A stretch of DNA of 54,817 nt from an uncultured Prevotella sp. GTDB taxonomy: Bacteria; Bacteroidota; Bacteroidia; Bacteroidales; Bacteroidaceae. The stretch lies in NCBI GenBank assembly GCA_900768785.1, contig CAAGEG010000034.1, positions 1-54,817 on the forward strand, given 5' to 3'. Below, piece by piece: positions 8,437 through 18,305 of the stretch. The notes beneath the pieces were generated by a model. That model saw only the letters and a list, made by a program, of their open reading frames with translations. It was not told where the DNA came from and did not search any database. Numbering within the stretch: the stretch's first letter is position 1; every line of letters starts with the position of its first letter. The translations under genes and the position numbers were made by a program.

Positions 8437-10473
8437 ATGGAATACAAACTACAATCAGATTATGCTCCTACCGGTGACCAGCCTCAGGCAATAAAAGGAC
8501 TTGTGCAAGGTGTAAATGAAGGACTTAAGGCACAAACTTTGCTGGGAGTAACCGGTAGCGGAAAAACTTTCACAATGGCAAATGTGATTGCACAAACAAA
8601 TAAACCTACCCTGGTTTTAAGTCACAACAAAACACTTGCCGCTCAGCTCTATAGCGAATTGAAATCCTTTTTTCCTGAAAATTCAGTTCAATATTTCATT
8701 TCATACTACGATTATTATCAACCGGAAGCATATATTCCGTCGCAAGACAAATATATTGAAAAAGACTTGATGATAAATCAGGAAATAGACCGTCTGCGAC
8801 TCGCTACTATTTCCGCTCTTCTTTCCGGCAGACGTGACGTAATTGTGGTTTCATCTGTTTCTTGTCTTTACGGTATCGGAAATCCTGCGGACTTTGACAG
8901 CAATGTGATTGAAATAAAAGTAGGACAAAAAATCACAAGAAATTCTTTCATGCGTCGCCTTACGGAAGCTCTCTACAGCCGTAATGAGAATGACCTGAGC
9001 CGCGGAACATTTCGCGTCAAAGGCGACACTGTAGATATCTCACTCGCATACGAGGAAATACTTATTCGTGTCACATTCTGGGGCGATGAAATAGAATCTA
9101 TATCAACACTTCACCCCACAGATTTCGTTTCTCTCGGTACTCACGACAGTTTCAAAATTTATCCCGCAAATCTTTTTGTCACTTCACAGGAAAGATTAGG
9201 TGCAGCCATTGGAGAAATAGAAATAGACCTTGGCAGACAAGTCCAGTGCTTTTACGACGAGGGCAAAGACACGGAAGCAAAACGCCTTTATGAACGTGTG
9301 ACGTATGACGTGGAAATGATTCGTGAAACGGGACACTGCTCGGGTATTGAAAACTATAGCCGCTATTTTGATGGCAGAAAACCGGGAACAAGACCATTCT
9401 GTCTCTTGGACTATTTTCCCAAGGACTATTTAACAATAATAGACGAGAGCCACGTAACAGTACCACAAATTCGTGCTATGTATGGCGGTGACCTTGCAAG
9501 AAAGACAAACCTTGTGGAATACGGGTTCCGTCTTACTGCTGCATTAGACAATCGTCCTCTCAAATTTGAAGAGTGGCGTAGTATGACAAATCAAGTGATT
9601 TTCGTAAGTGCTACACCGGCGGATTTTGAAATTGAAGAAAGCGAGGGTGTTGTAATAGAACAAATCATAAGACCTACAGGCTTACTTGACCCACAAATAT
9701 TGGTTAAACCGTCTGCAGGACAAATTGATGATTTGCTTGAACAAATACGCCTTAGAAAAGAAAAGCAGGAACGTGTGCTTGTGGTTACACTCACAAAACG
9801 TATGGCAGAAGAGTTGAACGACTATCTCCTCCGCCTTGATATAAAATCCGCTTATATTCACTCTGATGTCAAGTCACTGGACCGCGTTGCGATTCTTGAT
9901 GCGTTGCGAGCAGGTGAATTTGACGTACTTGTTGGCGTAAACCTACTCCGCGAGGGACTTGATTTGCCGGAAGTTTCACTTGTAGCAATCCTTGACGCAG
10001 ACAAAGAAGGATTCCTGCGTTCTCACCGCTCACTCACACAAACTGCAGGACGTGCAGCAAGAAACCTGAACGGACTTGTGATAATGTATGCGGACCATAT
10101 CACTGACAGTATGCAACGCACAATTGACGACACGGCACGTCGTAGAGAGGCACAGCTCCGTTACAACGAAGAGCATGGCATAACACCGCAAGCAATCATA
10201 AAAGCTCGCAATGCCATTCTTGCAAATGAAAAAACTGCTTCAACAATTAAGAAGACAGAAACGAAACGCAACACTTACGATGCTGAATTTACTCCTGAAA
10301 TAAACATTGCAGCAGACCCGATTGTGCCATATATGAGTGCAAAGCAACTTGATTCATATATAGAAAATCTGCGTACTCAAATGATGAACGCGGCAAAAGA
10401 TATGGAATTTATGGAAGCGGCAAGGCTTCGTGATGAAATTCATAAACTTGAAGAATATGCAAAGACAATATAG
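8437..10473 (+). CDS. uvrB: excinuclease ABC subunit B
   Basis: DNA-damage verification helicase of nucleotide excision repair; it takes over from UvrA and recruits UvrC. The protein has Walker A GVTGSGKT at 37-44, the beta-hairpin region YYDYYQPEAYIPSQDKYIEK, helicase motifs (DESH, SATP, and QTAGRAARN as motif VI) and a C-terminal UVR motif that ends in MEAARLRDEIHKLEE. 678 aa is the normal length. Its 3' end overlaps the ygiQ start. Confidence 0.98.
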   Translation: MEYKLQSDYAPTGDQPQAIKGLVQGVNEGLKAQTLLGVTGSGKTFTMANVIAQTNKPTLVLSHNKTLAAQLYSELKSFFPENSVQYFISYYDYYQPEAYIPSQDKYIEKDLMINQEIDRLRLATISALLSGRRDVIVVSSVSCLYGIGNPADFDSNVIEIKVGQKITRNSFMRRLTEALYSRNENDLSRGTFRVKGDTVDISLAYEEILIRVTFWGDEIESISTLHPTDFVSLGTHDSFKIYPANLFVTSQERLGAAIGEIEIDLGRQVQCFYDEGKDTEAKRLYERVTYDVEMIRETGHCSGIENYSRYFDGRKPGTRPFCLLDYFPKDYLTIIDESHVTVPQIRAMYGGDLARKTNLVEYGFRLTAALDNRPLKFEEWRSMTNQVIFVSATPADFEIEESEGVVIEQIIRPTGLLDPQILVKPSAGQIDDLLEQIRLRKEKQERVLVVTLTKRMAEELNDYLLRLDIKSAYIHSDVKSLDRVAILDALRAGEFDVLVGVNLLREGLDLPEVSLVAILDADKEGFLRSHRSLTQTAGRAARNLNGLVIMYADHITDSMQRTIDDTARRREAQLRYNEEHGITPQAIIKARNAILANEKTASTIKKTETKRNTYDAEFTPEINIAADPIVPYMSAKQLDSYIENLRTQMMNAAKDMEFMEAARLRDEIHKLEEYAKTI

Positions 10474-12295
10474 CACAACGGACTTTCTGCCCACTTCCGT
10501 TAAGGAAATGAAAGCCTTAGGATGGGATAGTGTTGACGTAGTTCTTTTCACTGGTGATGCATACGTGGATCACCCGTCTTTTGCAGCCGCAGTTATAGGA
10601 AGAACACTCCAAAAGTATGGATATAAAGTAGCTGTAGTACCACAGCCTAACTGGCAAGATGACCTGAGAGATTTCCGCAAATTCGGACAGCCTCGTTTGT
10701 TTTTCGGGGTCACTGCCGGTGCTATGGATTCAATGGTAAACCATTACACTGCAAACCGTCGTCGCCGCAGTGATGACGCCTATACGCCGGATGGTCGTCA
10801 CGGTATGCGTCCGGATTACCCGACAATCGTTTATACGGAAATACTCCGCAAATTATACCCCGAATCCGTAATTGTGATTGGAGGAATTGAAGCGTCATTG
10901 CGTCGTCTTTCACATTATGATTATTGGAAAGACACATTGCGTCCTTCTATTCTTATAGACTCCCCTGCGGATTTGCTTATATATGGTATGGGAGAAAAGC
11001 CTATTGTGGAACTTGCCAAACGGCTTGATTCAGGAGAGAACATTAAAGATATTTGCGATATCCGCCAAACTGCATTATTGCTGAAAAACGAAACTGAAAT
11101 TATTGCAGACGAAGATATTTTGCTGAATTCTTACGATGACTGCAAAAAAGACAAAAAGAAGCAAGCGGAAAACTTCAAACATATAGAGCAGGAATCAAAC
11201 CGTATGGAAGGCGGCAAGATAATATGGCAGAAACATGGCAAAAAGATTGTAAAAGTAAACCCAATGTATCCGGCAATGACAACCGGAGAAATTGATGCTT
11301 CTTTTGACCTGCCATATACCCGTATGCCGCATCCTCGCTACAAAGGCAAGCATATACCGGCATACGAAATGATAAAATTCTCCGTAAACATGCACCGCGG
11401 TTGCTTTGGTGGTTGTGCTTTCTGCACCATTTCAGCACATCAGGGCAAGTTTATTGCATCACGAAGTAAAGAATCAATTTTGCGAGAAGTAAAACAAGTG
11501 ATTGAAATGCCTGATTTCAAAGGATATATCACAGACCTTGGGGGACCATCTGCAAATATGTACCGTATGGGAGGCAAAAATACGGAAATATGCAAAAAGT
11601 GCCTGCGACCTTCTTGTCTGAATCCCGGCGTTTGCCCGAATTTGAACACAAATCATTCTCCTCTGCTTGATATTTACAACGCTGTTGATGCTCTCCCCGG
11701 AGTAAAAAAATCTACTATCGGTAGTGGTGTACGTTATGACCTGGCAATGCACAAAACAGGGGACAAAAACATTGATAACATCAACAAAAAATATATTGAA
11801 AACTTAATTTCCAAACACGTTTCCGGCAGACTGAAAGTAGCACCGGAACATACGGAAGACCATGTGCTTGGCATCATGAGAAAACCGTCATTCTCACTAT
11901 TCCGTGAGTTTACTGGCATTTTCAATAATATCAACAAGAAATATAAACTTAATCAGCAACTAATCCCCTACTTCATTTCATCACACCCGGGTTGCACGGA
12001 AACGGATATGGCACTCCTGGCATGCGAAACACGCGACCTGAATTTTCACTTGGAGCAAGTGCAGGATTTCACACCTACACCAATGACTGTTTCAACTGAA
12101 ATTTATTACACCGGATATCACCCATACACTCTTGAAAAGATTTTCACTCCACGGAGTAAGGAAGAAAAACTTGCACAGAGAAAATACTTTTTCTGGTACG
12201 ATAAAACTTATCGTATTGATATTGTCCGTTCTCTCAAGCGACTTCATCGCCCGGATTTGATTGACAGACTTTTCAAAAAAGTTACTCGAAACTAA
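10457..12295 (+). CDS. ygiQ: YgiQ family radical SAM protein
   Basis: Radical S-adenosylmethionine enzyme of the UPF0313/YgiQ family; the reaction is not known. It carries the radical-SAM cysteine motif in HRGCFGGCAFC (CxxxCxxC), which binds a 4Fe-4S cluster, preceded by a B12-binding-like N-terminal domain (VVLFTGDAYVDHPSF, MDSMVNHYTANRR). Extra cysteines (CKKCLRPSCLNPGVCPN) may hold a second site. The frame is open from 10430, but the ATG at 10457 starts MQRQYSTTDFLPTS, which aligns with the family N-terminus. It overlaps uvrB by 17 bases. It converges on the antiporter gene with a 4-base overlap. Confidence 0.93.
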   Translation: MQRQYSTTDFLPTSVKEMKALGWDSVDVVLFTGDAYVDHPSFAAAVIGRTLQKYGYKVAVVPQPNWQDDLRDFRKFGQPRLFFGVTAGAMDSMVNHYTANRRRRSDDAYTPDGRHGMRPDYPTIVYTEILRKLYPESVIVIGGIEASLRRLSHYDYWKDTLRPSILIDSPADLLIYGMGEKPIVELAKRLDSGENIKDICDIRQTALLLKNETEIIADEDILLNSYDDCKKDKKKQAENFKHIEQESNRMEGGKIIWQKHGKKIVKVNPMYPAMTTGEIDASFDLPYTRMPHPRYKGKHIPAYEMIKFSVNMHRGCFGGCAFCTISAHQGKFIASRSKESILREVKQVIEMPDFKGYITDLGGPSANMYRMGGKNTEICKKCLRPSCLNPGVCPNLNTNHSPLLDIYNAVDALPGVKKSTIGSGVRYDLAMHKTGDKNIDNINKKYIENLISKHVSGRLKVAPEHTEDHVLGIMRKPSFSLFREFTGIFNNINKKYKLNQQLIPYFISSHPGCTETDMALLACETRDLNFHLEQVQDFTPTPMTVSTEIYYTGYHPYTLEKIFTPRSKEEKLAQRKYFFWYDKTYRIDIVRSLKRLHRPDLIDRLFKKVTRN

Positions 12296-13590
12296 CCTTT
12301 AAGTTTCGGAAACCCGAAAATAATTGAAAGAATTACTACGAATCCAAGTGCAAAAGGATAATACAAATGTGGTATTATCAAAAGAGGAGAAACGCCCGCA
12401 AGAGATGCAGCCATAAGCACTTGTGCTCCGTATGGCAAAACACTCTGAACTACGCAAGAACAAGTGTCAAGCAAACTCGCTGTCTTGCGATTATCAAGTC
12501 CATACTTGTCTGAAATTTCCTTAGATATCTGACCTACGGTGATAATTGCAATAGTATTATTTGCGGTACAAACATTCACTATTCCAACTAAAGTACTGAT
12601 AACAGCCTGTGCTCCGCGCTTACCGGATATTTTAGATGATAATGCTTGTAAAATATACTTGATTCCGCCATTGTGCCTTATAAGTCCCAAAAGCCCGGAA
12701 GCAAGCAGAGTTACAACAATCAAATTTCCGACAGATTCTACACCATTGCCCATAAAACCAAACATGGAAATGACATCAAAATCCGTGAAAAGCAACCCAA
12801 AAATTATTGATGACAATATGCCCAAGAAAAGCACAAGAAGTACATTCAGTCCAAGAATTGCCGTAATTATTACAATCATATACGGAACTACCAAAATATA
12901 ATTTGCTTCTTGTTCAGCAATTGGCAAGATGGTTTCATTACCGATAACAAAATAAATACAAAAAATCACAATCGCTGCAGGAATTGTAAGCCATATATTT
13001 ACCTTGAATTTATCACTCATTTCGCAGCCTTGTGAACGGGTTGCCGTGATTGTAGTATCTGATATAAAAGAAAGATTATCTCCAAAAAATGCTCCACCCA
13101 CAACTATAGCAGCAAACATTGGCACTGAACCGCCTAACTCTTCCGCTATTCCAACTGCAACGGGTGTTAAGGCAACAACAGTTCCTACAGATGTACCTAC
13201 TGCCATAGAAACAAAGCAAGCGGCAAGGAAAAGTCCCGGCATAAGAAAATTTGCAGGTAAAACATTAAGCGTAAGGTTCACGGTCGCTTCCGTTGCACCT
13301 ATCTTTTGAGCTAAAACAGCAAAGGAACCAGCCATAATAAAAATCCAAACCATGTATATAATGTCCGGATTAGCCGCTCCTTTGGAGAAAATATCTATTC
13401 TCTTTTTTAAGTTAATTTTTGGCGTGAATATTATACCCCATATTGCAGAAATAATAAAAGCTACGGAAAGAGGCATCTTGTAAAAATCACCGAGGAATAG
13501 AGACAAAACAAGATATACCGCTAAAAATACAAAAAGCGGACTGAGTGACAATAGTCCCCTTAATGTTGATATTCTTTCTTCCTGCAACAT
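12292..13590 (-). CDS. NhaC-family Na+/H+ antiporter
   Basis: Inner-membrane cation/proton antiporter for sodium and pH homeostasis. The 432-aa protein has about eleven hydrophobic segments. It has the conserved central motif GGAFFGDNLSFISDTT followed by ATRSQGCEMSDKF, seen in NhaC-type carriers. Nine bases separate it from pyrD upstream, so it is likely the last gene of the cmk-ispH-pyr run. Its stop overlaps the ygiQ stop on the other strand. Confidence 0.85.
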   Translation of the reverse strand: MLQEERISTLRGLLSLSPLFVFLAVYLVLSLFLGDFYKMPLSVAFIISAIWGIIFTPKINLKKRIDIFSKGAANPDIIYMVWIFIMAGSFAVLAQKIGATEATVNLTLNVLPANFLMPGLFLAACFVSMAVGTSVGTVVALTPVAVGIAEELGGSVPMFAAIVVGGAFFGDNLSFISDTTITATRSQGCEMSDKFKVNIWLTIPAAIVIFCIYFVIGNETILPIAEQEANYILVVPYMIVIITAILGLNVLLVLFLGILSSIIFGLLFTDFDVISMFGFMGNGVESVGNLIVVTLLASGLLGLIRHNGGIKYILQALSSKISGKRGAQAVISTLVGIVNVCTANNTIAIITVGQISKEISDKYGLDNRKTASLLDTCSCVVQSVLPYGAQVLMAASLAGVSPLLIIPHLYYPFALGFVVILSIIFGFPKLKG

Positions 13591-13599
13591 TTCTTTATA

Positions 13600-14514
13600 T
13601 CAAATCCTATTTATAGCACCGACAAGTTCTGAAATATTTCGAACTCCATGACGTGAACAATAATCCTGCATATAATCAATAATTTCCATAGTCACATGAG
13701 GATTAACAAAATTATATGTACCTACCTGGATTGCTGTTGCACCTGCAAGTATAAATTCCATAGCGTCACGCCCATTTGCGATACCACCAAGTCCGATTAC
13801 AGGAATATTAACTGCTTTTGCCACTTGCCAAACCATTCTAACAGCCACAGGTCTTACTGCCGGTCCGGAAAGACCACCTGTAATTGTAGATAATATCGGT
13901 CTCTTACGCTCTACATCTATTGCCATACCAAGCAAAGTGTTTATAAGCGAAACGGAATCAGCACCCTCTGCTTCAACTGCTTTAGCTATAGAAACTATAT
14001 CAGTCACGTTAGGGGAAAGTTTGACAATAAGTGTTTTGCCATAAACTCTCCTTATTTCACGAGTAACTTCTGCAGCTCCGTCACAAGTTGTTCCAAAAGC
14101 CATACCACCTTGTTTGACATTCGGACATGAGATATTTACTTCTATGGCATTTATTTTATCAAGTGAAGACAATTTCTCGGCAACTGCCACATAGTCATTG
14201 ACACTTGCACCGGAAACATTAACAATAATCTGAGTATTATAGTCCTTAATAGTTGGATAAATATGTTCAATAAAATAGTCAACACCTTTATTTTGTAGTC
14301 CCACTGCATTTAACATTCCTGATGGTGTCTCAGCCATACGTGGATAATCGTTGCCTTCACGAGCATTCAAGGTAGTACCTTTAACGATTATACCGCCAAG
14401 TCTGTTCAAGTCAACAATGTCAGCATATTCAGTTCCATAACCAAATGTTCCTGATGCTGTTAGAACAGGATTTTGAAGTGATAATTCACCTATTTTGCAA
14501 TTTAGTTCTACCAT
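13600..14514 (-). CDS. pyrD: dihydroorotate dehydrogenase B, catalytic subunit
   Basis: FMN enzyme that oxidises dihydroorotate to orotate in pyrimidine synthesis. The active-site loop NISCPNVKQGG contains the catalytic base Cys130, which marks the class 1B enzyme that works with PyrK and NAD+. An N-terminal NPVLTASGTFGYG and a C-terminal GLGGI phosphate-binding region are present. 304 aa is normal. It starts inside the end of pyrK (7-base overlap), consistent with an equimolar complex. Confidence 0.97.
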   Translation of the reverse strand: MVELNCKIGELSLQNPVLTASGTFGYGTEYADIVDLNRLGGIIVKGTTLNAREGNDYPRMAETPSGMLNAVGLQNKGVDYFIEHIYPTIKDYNTQIIVNVSGASVNDYVAVAEKLSSLDKINAIEVNISCPNVKQGGMAFGTTCDGAAEVTREIRRVYGKTLIVKLSPNVTDIVSIAKAVEAEGADSVSLINTLLGMAIDVERKRPILSTITGGLSGPAVRPVAVRMVWQVAKAVNIPVIGLGGIANGRDAMEFILAGATAIQVGTYNFVNPHVTMEIIDYMQDYCSRHGVRNISELVGAINRI

Positions 14515-15278
14515 GTCAATTCTTTTATATTAAATACGGGACCTTCAGTACATACACAAACGTTTCCCTTTACGGTTTTTTCCACGCAACAAAGACAAGC
14601 ACCCAATCCACATGCCATCATATTCTCAAGAGATACTTCGCAATCAATATGTTTTTCTTTACAAATCTTTGCCACGCCTTTCATCATTGGTGCAGGACCA
14701 CAACAATACACTTTGCTCCAATCTCTTGCCCAACATGAATGTTGTGTAACAAGCCCTTTTTCTCCACAGGAACCATTATCCGTTGTGATATTTACGGGTG
14801 CTATCTCCTTCAGCAATTCTACCTGGAGCAAATCCGATTCACTCTTCGCACCGACAAGATATTCAAAAGTTATACCTTTCTGCTTAAATTGAAAACCAAG
14901 ATACAAAAGAGGAGCTATTCCCACGCCACCGCCTACGAGAAGACAAGGCTTTTCGGCAACTATGTTTATGTTAAAACCGTTACCCAAAGGTAAAAGCAAA
15001 TTTACTTGACTACCGATAGTTGCATCTGCAAGTGCGTTTGTTGCCTTTCCTGCTCGACGAACAAGTAACCACAATTGATTTTTATCAACATCAACAAAAT
15101 TTATGGAAATCGGTCGGCGTAATAGTGTATCGGTAGCACCGGGAACGTGGACTTGCACAAACTGTCCCGGCTTCATATCAGGCAATGTTTCACCGGAGGC
15201 AGGTGTTACTTTAAGCAACGAATAAGCATCTGTCAGATGAATATTATCTGCGATTTTGAAATCAAGTAATTGCTTCAT
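14508..15278 (-). CDS. pyrK: dihydroorotate dehydrogenase B, electron-transfer subunit
   Basis: Iron-sulfur flavoprotein that passes electrons from PyrD to NAD+. It has a ferredoxin-reductase-like FAD domain (RRPIS near residue 55), an NAD-binding GGGVGIAPL segment, and a C-terminal 2Fe-2S site with Cys223, Cys228, Cys231 and Cys243. 256 aa is the usual size. It is coupled to pyrD by overlap. Confidence 0.96.
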   Translation of the reverse strand: MKQLLDFKIADNIHLTDAYSLLKVTPASGETLPDMKPGQFVQVHVPGATDTLLRRPISINFVDVDKNQLWLLVRRAGKATNALADATIGSQVNLLLPLGNGFNINIVAEKPCLLVGGGVGIAPLLYLGFQFKQKGITFEYLVGAKSESDLLQVELLKEIAPVNITTDNGSCGEKGLVTQHSCWARDWSKVYCCGPAPMMKGVAKICKEKHIDCEVSLENMMACGLGACLCCVEKTVKGNVCVCTEGPVFNIKELTW

Positions 15279-15286
15279 AAGGCATT

Positions 15287-15625
15287 TTATATCAGAATAT
15301 TGTCAGAAGGAAAAAGTATCTTTGAAATAGAATCGTTATGTTCCTTAATGTACGCTTCAAACTTTAAAGAATATCTATTTGCAATATCGGAGCCGGACTT
15401 TTGTTTTATCATTTCCAATCTGCTTTTTACGCTCAATACAGAATCTTGGAGTTGCATTTCACTCAATTTCCGAGAGCAAACTGCACGAAGAAAACGTTTT
15501 GCATCAACAGCTGCAATAGAGTCTGTTTCCGAGTAATCCACACTTTCTTTTTGAGTTTGTTTTTCCTCGCATGAATAAGAGAGGATACACATCAGAAAAA
15601 CAATTATGATAGAAAAATATTTCAT
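15287..15625 (-). CDS. small lipoprotein of unknown function
   Basis: 112 aa. A hydrophobic signal ends in LSYSC (Cys19), a clear lipobox, followed by a charged, probably helical mature part with no family I recognise. The start codon overlaps the ispH stop by four bases and pyrK follows 8 bp later, so it is part of the operon and very probably a real gene. Confidence 0.75.
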   Translation of the reverse strand: MKYFSIIIVFLMCILSYSCEEKQTQKESVDYSETDSIAAVDAKRFLRAVCSRKLSEMQLQDSVLSVKSRLEMIKQKSGSDIANRYSLKFEAYIKEHNDSISKILFPSDNILI

Positions 15626-16512
15626 GATTCATCTGAATAAAATGTCAAACATTTCTTTTTAACTTCTTCCATAAGCCAACCTGGAGTGGATGTTGCACCA
15701 CAAATACCTATATTCTTTTTCCCTTTTAGACATTCCGGATTCAGTTCATCGGGATTTGAAAGTAATACAGTATTCGGATTGACTGAAAGGCACTGATTAT
15801 AAAGCACTTTACCGTTACTACTCTTTGCACCGGAAACAAAAAGAATTAAGTCGTGACGCAAAGCAAATTCTTTAAGGTGATTAACTCTGTTTGCAACTTG
15901 TCGGCAAATAGTGTCATAACTGTGGAATACGGTATCGGGCGATTTTTTTGCTTTAATATGCTCAATTACTTCCGAATACCCCTCAAGTGATTTTGTGGTT
16001 TGCGAATAGAGTTCAATATCTTTATCAAAATCAATTTTGTCTATTTCCGAAAGGTCTTGAACCACAATAGCATTGCCTGCGGTTTGTCCTACAAGTCCAT
16101 TCACTTCAGCATGTCCGTGTTTACCGTATATAACAATCTGTGGCGAGCCGGATTTATTTTCATTTGCGGCATTAGCACTCTCCTTAATTCTCTTTTGCAA
16201 ACGGAGAACAACAGGACAAGTAGCATCAATAATCTCTATATTATTTTGTGCTGCAATAGCGTATGTGGAAGGAGGTTCACCATGAGCACGGAAAAGCACT
16301 TTAACATTTTTGAGTTCTTTAAGTTGCTCATGAGTAATAGTGACAAGTCCTTTTTTTCTAAGTCTTTCGACTTCATCACTATTATGCACAATGTCACCGA
16401 GACAATATAAATGACCCGAGCGGTCAAGTTCTTCTTCAGCCTTGCCAATAGCAGTAACAACACCATGGCAAAAACCGGAAAGACTATCTATCTCGATATT
16501 TTGTTTCATCAT
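15622..16512 (-). CDS. ispH: 4-hydroxy-3-methylbut-2-enyl diphosphate reductase
   Basis: Last enzyme of the MEP isoprenoid pathway; makes IPP and DMAPP with a 4Fe-4S cluster. The three cluster cysteines are present: Cys15 in SGFCHGV, Cys99 in DATCPVV and Cys203 in DTICRQV. The GATSTP motif lies near the C-terminus. Two adjacent ATGs (16512 and 16509) are both possible starts. It follows cmk by 3 bp and overlaps the small lipoprotein gene. Confidence 0.97.
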   Translation of the reverse strand: MMKQNIEIDSLSGFCHGVVTAIGKAEEELDRSGHLYCLGDIVHNSDEVERLRKKGLVTITHEQLKELKNVKVLFRAHGEPPSTYAIAAQNNIEIIDATCPVVLRLQKRIKESANAANENKSGSPQIVIYGKHGHAEVNGLVGQTAGNAIVVQDLSEIDKIDFDKDIELYSQTTKSLEGYSEVIEHIKAKKSPDTVFHSYDTICRQVANRVNHLKEFALRHDLILFVSGAKSSNGKVLYNQCLSVNPNTVLLSNPDELNPECLKGKKNIGICGATSTPGWLMEEVKKKCLTFYSDES

Positions 16513-16515
16513 GAA

Positions 16516-17211
16516 TTAAAGTTTTGCCAAAGCCTCATTAAAACGCTGCAACATCCATTCATTTTGTTCCTCAATAGTCATAAATGAATTGTCAAGGAGA
16601 ATCGCATCATTTGCTTGTCGCAAAGGACTTTCTTTTCGAGTTTCGTCAAGATGGTCACGGTGAACTACATTTGCAAGGACTTCTTCGTAAGAAGGATTAC
16701 TGCCTTTTTCTATAAGTTCCTTAAAACGTCTTTGTGCACGAGTTTCTGCGGATGCTTTAACGAATACTTTTAACTCTGCATTTGGAAAAACTGTTGTGCC
16801 AATATCCCTTCCGTCCATCACTATGCCCTTTTCGTTACCGAAAGCCTGCTGTTTGGCAACAAGGTCATGTCTCACCTCCGGAATAGCCGCAACCGGAGAA
16901 ACGTTATTTGAAACCGCCATTTGACGTATTTCTTTTTCAACGTTTTCTCCATTCAAAATAGTGTTCTGAACACCATCTTTTACCTCAAAATCTATATAAA
17001 TTTCAGGCAAAGCATTAATAATGGCATTTACGTTCGGATTACCTTCCGCATCAATCATACCATTTCGCATTGCGTACAAAGTAACAGCACGATACATCGC
17101 ACCGGAATCAATGTATCTATAACCGATTTCAGCCGCGAGTCGTTTTGCCATACTGCTTTTGCCTGAAGAAGAATAGCCGTCAATAGCAATTATTATTTTT
17201 TGTGAATTCAT
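16516..17211 (-). CDS. cmk: cytidylate kinase
   Basis: Converts CMP and dCMP to the diphosphates. The P-loop GYSSSGKS is at residues 12-19, followed by DSGAMYRA, and the later DGRDIGTTVFP motif binds CMP. 231 aa is normal. It sits between porQ and ispH with 2-3 bp gaps, so all are in one transcript. Confidence 0.97.
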   Translation of the reverse strand: MNSQKIIIAIDGYSSSGKSSMAKRLAAEIGYRYIDSGAMYRAVTLYAMRNGMIDAEGNPNVNAIINALPEIYIDFEVKDGVQNTILNGENVEKEIRQMAVSNNVSPVAAIPEVRHDLVAKQQAFGNEKGIVMDGRDIGTTVFPNAELKVFVKASAETRAQRRFKELIEKGSNPSYEEVLANVVHRDHLDETRKESPLRQANDAILLDNSFMTIEEQNEWMLQRFNEALAKL

Positions 17212-17213
17212 TT

Positions 17214-18233
17214 TTACTTAATCAAATCATTTAAATTTAGTCCTAAATTGACCATTAAAGTGGTTGCTCCTGAATGAGGCTGTGCAAAAGCCAAACCAAG
17301 ACGGAACTTTGTAGTATTAAGTCCTGCTCCAAGACTCCACCCGGAAAGAAAAGAGCGTGAATAAGTGCTCATATCAGAACGAGTTTTGTAATTATATGCC
17401 GTTGAAAGATAAAATTTCTCGGAAGCCACAATGTCTGCACCAAAAATAAGGTGACGGAACAGGTTGCTTCCAAAGGTGTCTTTCAATTCCGGGGCATTTG
17501 CAGATGTGCCATCGCCATTATCGTAATATGGGAGATGCCATTTGGTAAGATTCCAAGCAGTTACGGAAAAGCGTACCGGAAAAGTACCGAATATTTGCGA
17601 CCAGCCCAAACGCACATCAACAGGCAATCTGTCGTAACTTTCATCAAAACGTTTTACCTGTCCGCCAAGATTTGCAACAACAGCAGAGAGTGACAATTCG
17701 TGCTCATCATCATAATAATTCACACCAAGGTCTGTGGCAAGTGCAAAAGCAGAATAGTCACCGTAAGCACTGTATATTGCTTTTACCTTAAATCCGCCAC
17801 GAACTTTGCTATTCAAATCTCGGCTATATGCACCATAAAAATTTATATCTTGGGGCGATAAACTGCCCAAAACAGCACCTGTAACATCAGTTTCCGTAAT
17901 AGAGCCATAGCCAAAATACTGCAAACCGGCAGCCCAGGCTGCGTTTTCACCTGATGAATGAGTATAAACAAGTCCTGCAAAATTGCTGTCACCAAGGTAT
18001 CTCATATAGTTGAGAGCAATTTGTCCGCTCATTTCACTTCCCAAGAGAGCCGGGTTTTGGTCTGTGGTCGTCACATCTTCTTCAACAGTGGTGATATTCA
18101 CGCCGCCAAGACCATAAATCTTAGCGGATTGAGTAATATTGAGAAAATTATATGCAGTACTGCCGTCTTGTGCACTAAGTGAAAAGGCACAAGATATCAG
18201 AGAGATTAAAAGTATCTTTTTTACTTTAGCCAT
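17214..18233 (-). CDS. porQ: type IX secretion system protein PorQ
   Basis: Outer-membrane barrel protein of the PorV/PorQ family, needed for T9SS cargo export in Bacteroidota. It has a signal peptide (cleavage after FSLSA), then the PorQ opening: YNFLNITQSAKIYGLGGVNI, an NPALLG motif, and LNYMRYLGD. Antiparallel barrel-like strands fill the rest. 339 aa fits the family. A place next to cmk is one I recall for porQ in other Bacteroidota. The 72-bp upstream gap holds a weak -7-like TATCTTTT. Its presence agrees with the T9SS sorting domain on the product of 37669-40521. Confidence 0.85.
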   Translation of the reverse strand: MAKVKKILLISLISCAFSLSAQDGSTAYNFLNITQSAKIYGLGGVNITTVEEDVTTTDQNPALLGSEMSGQIALNYMRYLGDSNFAGLVYTHSSGENAAWAAGLQYFGYGSITETDVTGAVLGSLSPQDINFYGAYSRDLNSKVRGGFKVKAIYSAYGDYSAFALATDLGVNYYDDEHELSLSAVVANLGGQVKRFDESYDRLPVDVRLGWSQIFGTFPVRFSVTAWNLTKWHLPYYDNGDGTSANAPELKDTFGSNLFRHLIFGADIVASEKFYLSTAYNYKTRSDMSTYSRSFLSGWSLGAGLNTTKFRLGLAFAQPHSGATTLMVNLGLNLNDLIK

Positions 18234-18305
18234 TATCGGAATTTTACGTTTATACTGTTATTAACGAAAAAGATAGTGGTTTTATTATATATATTAAATC
18301 GTCTT

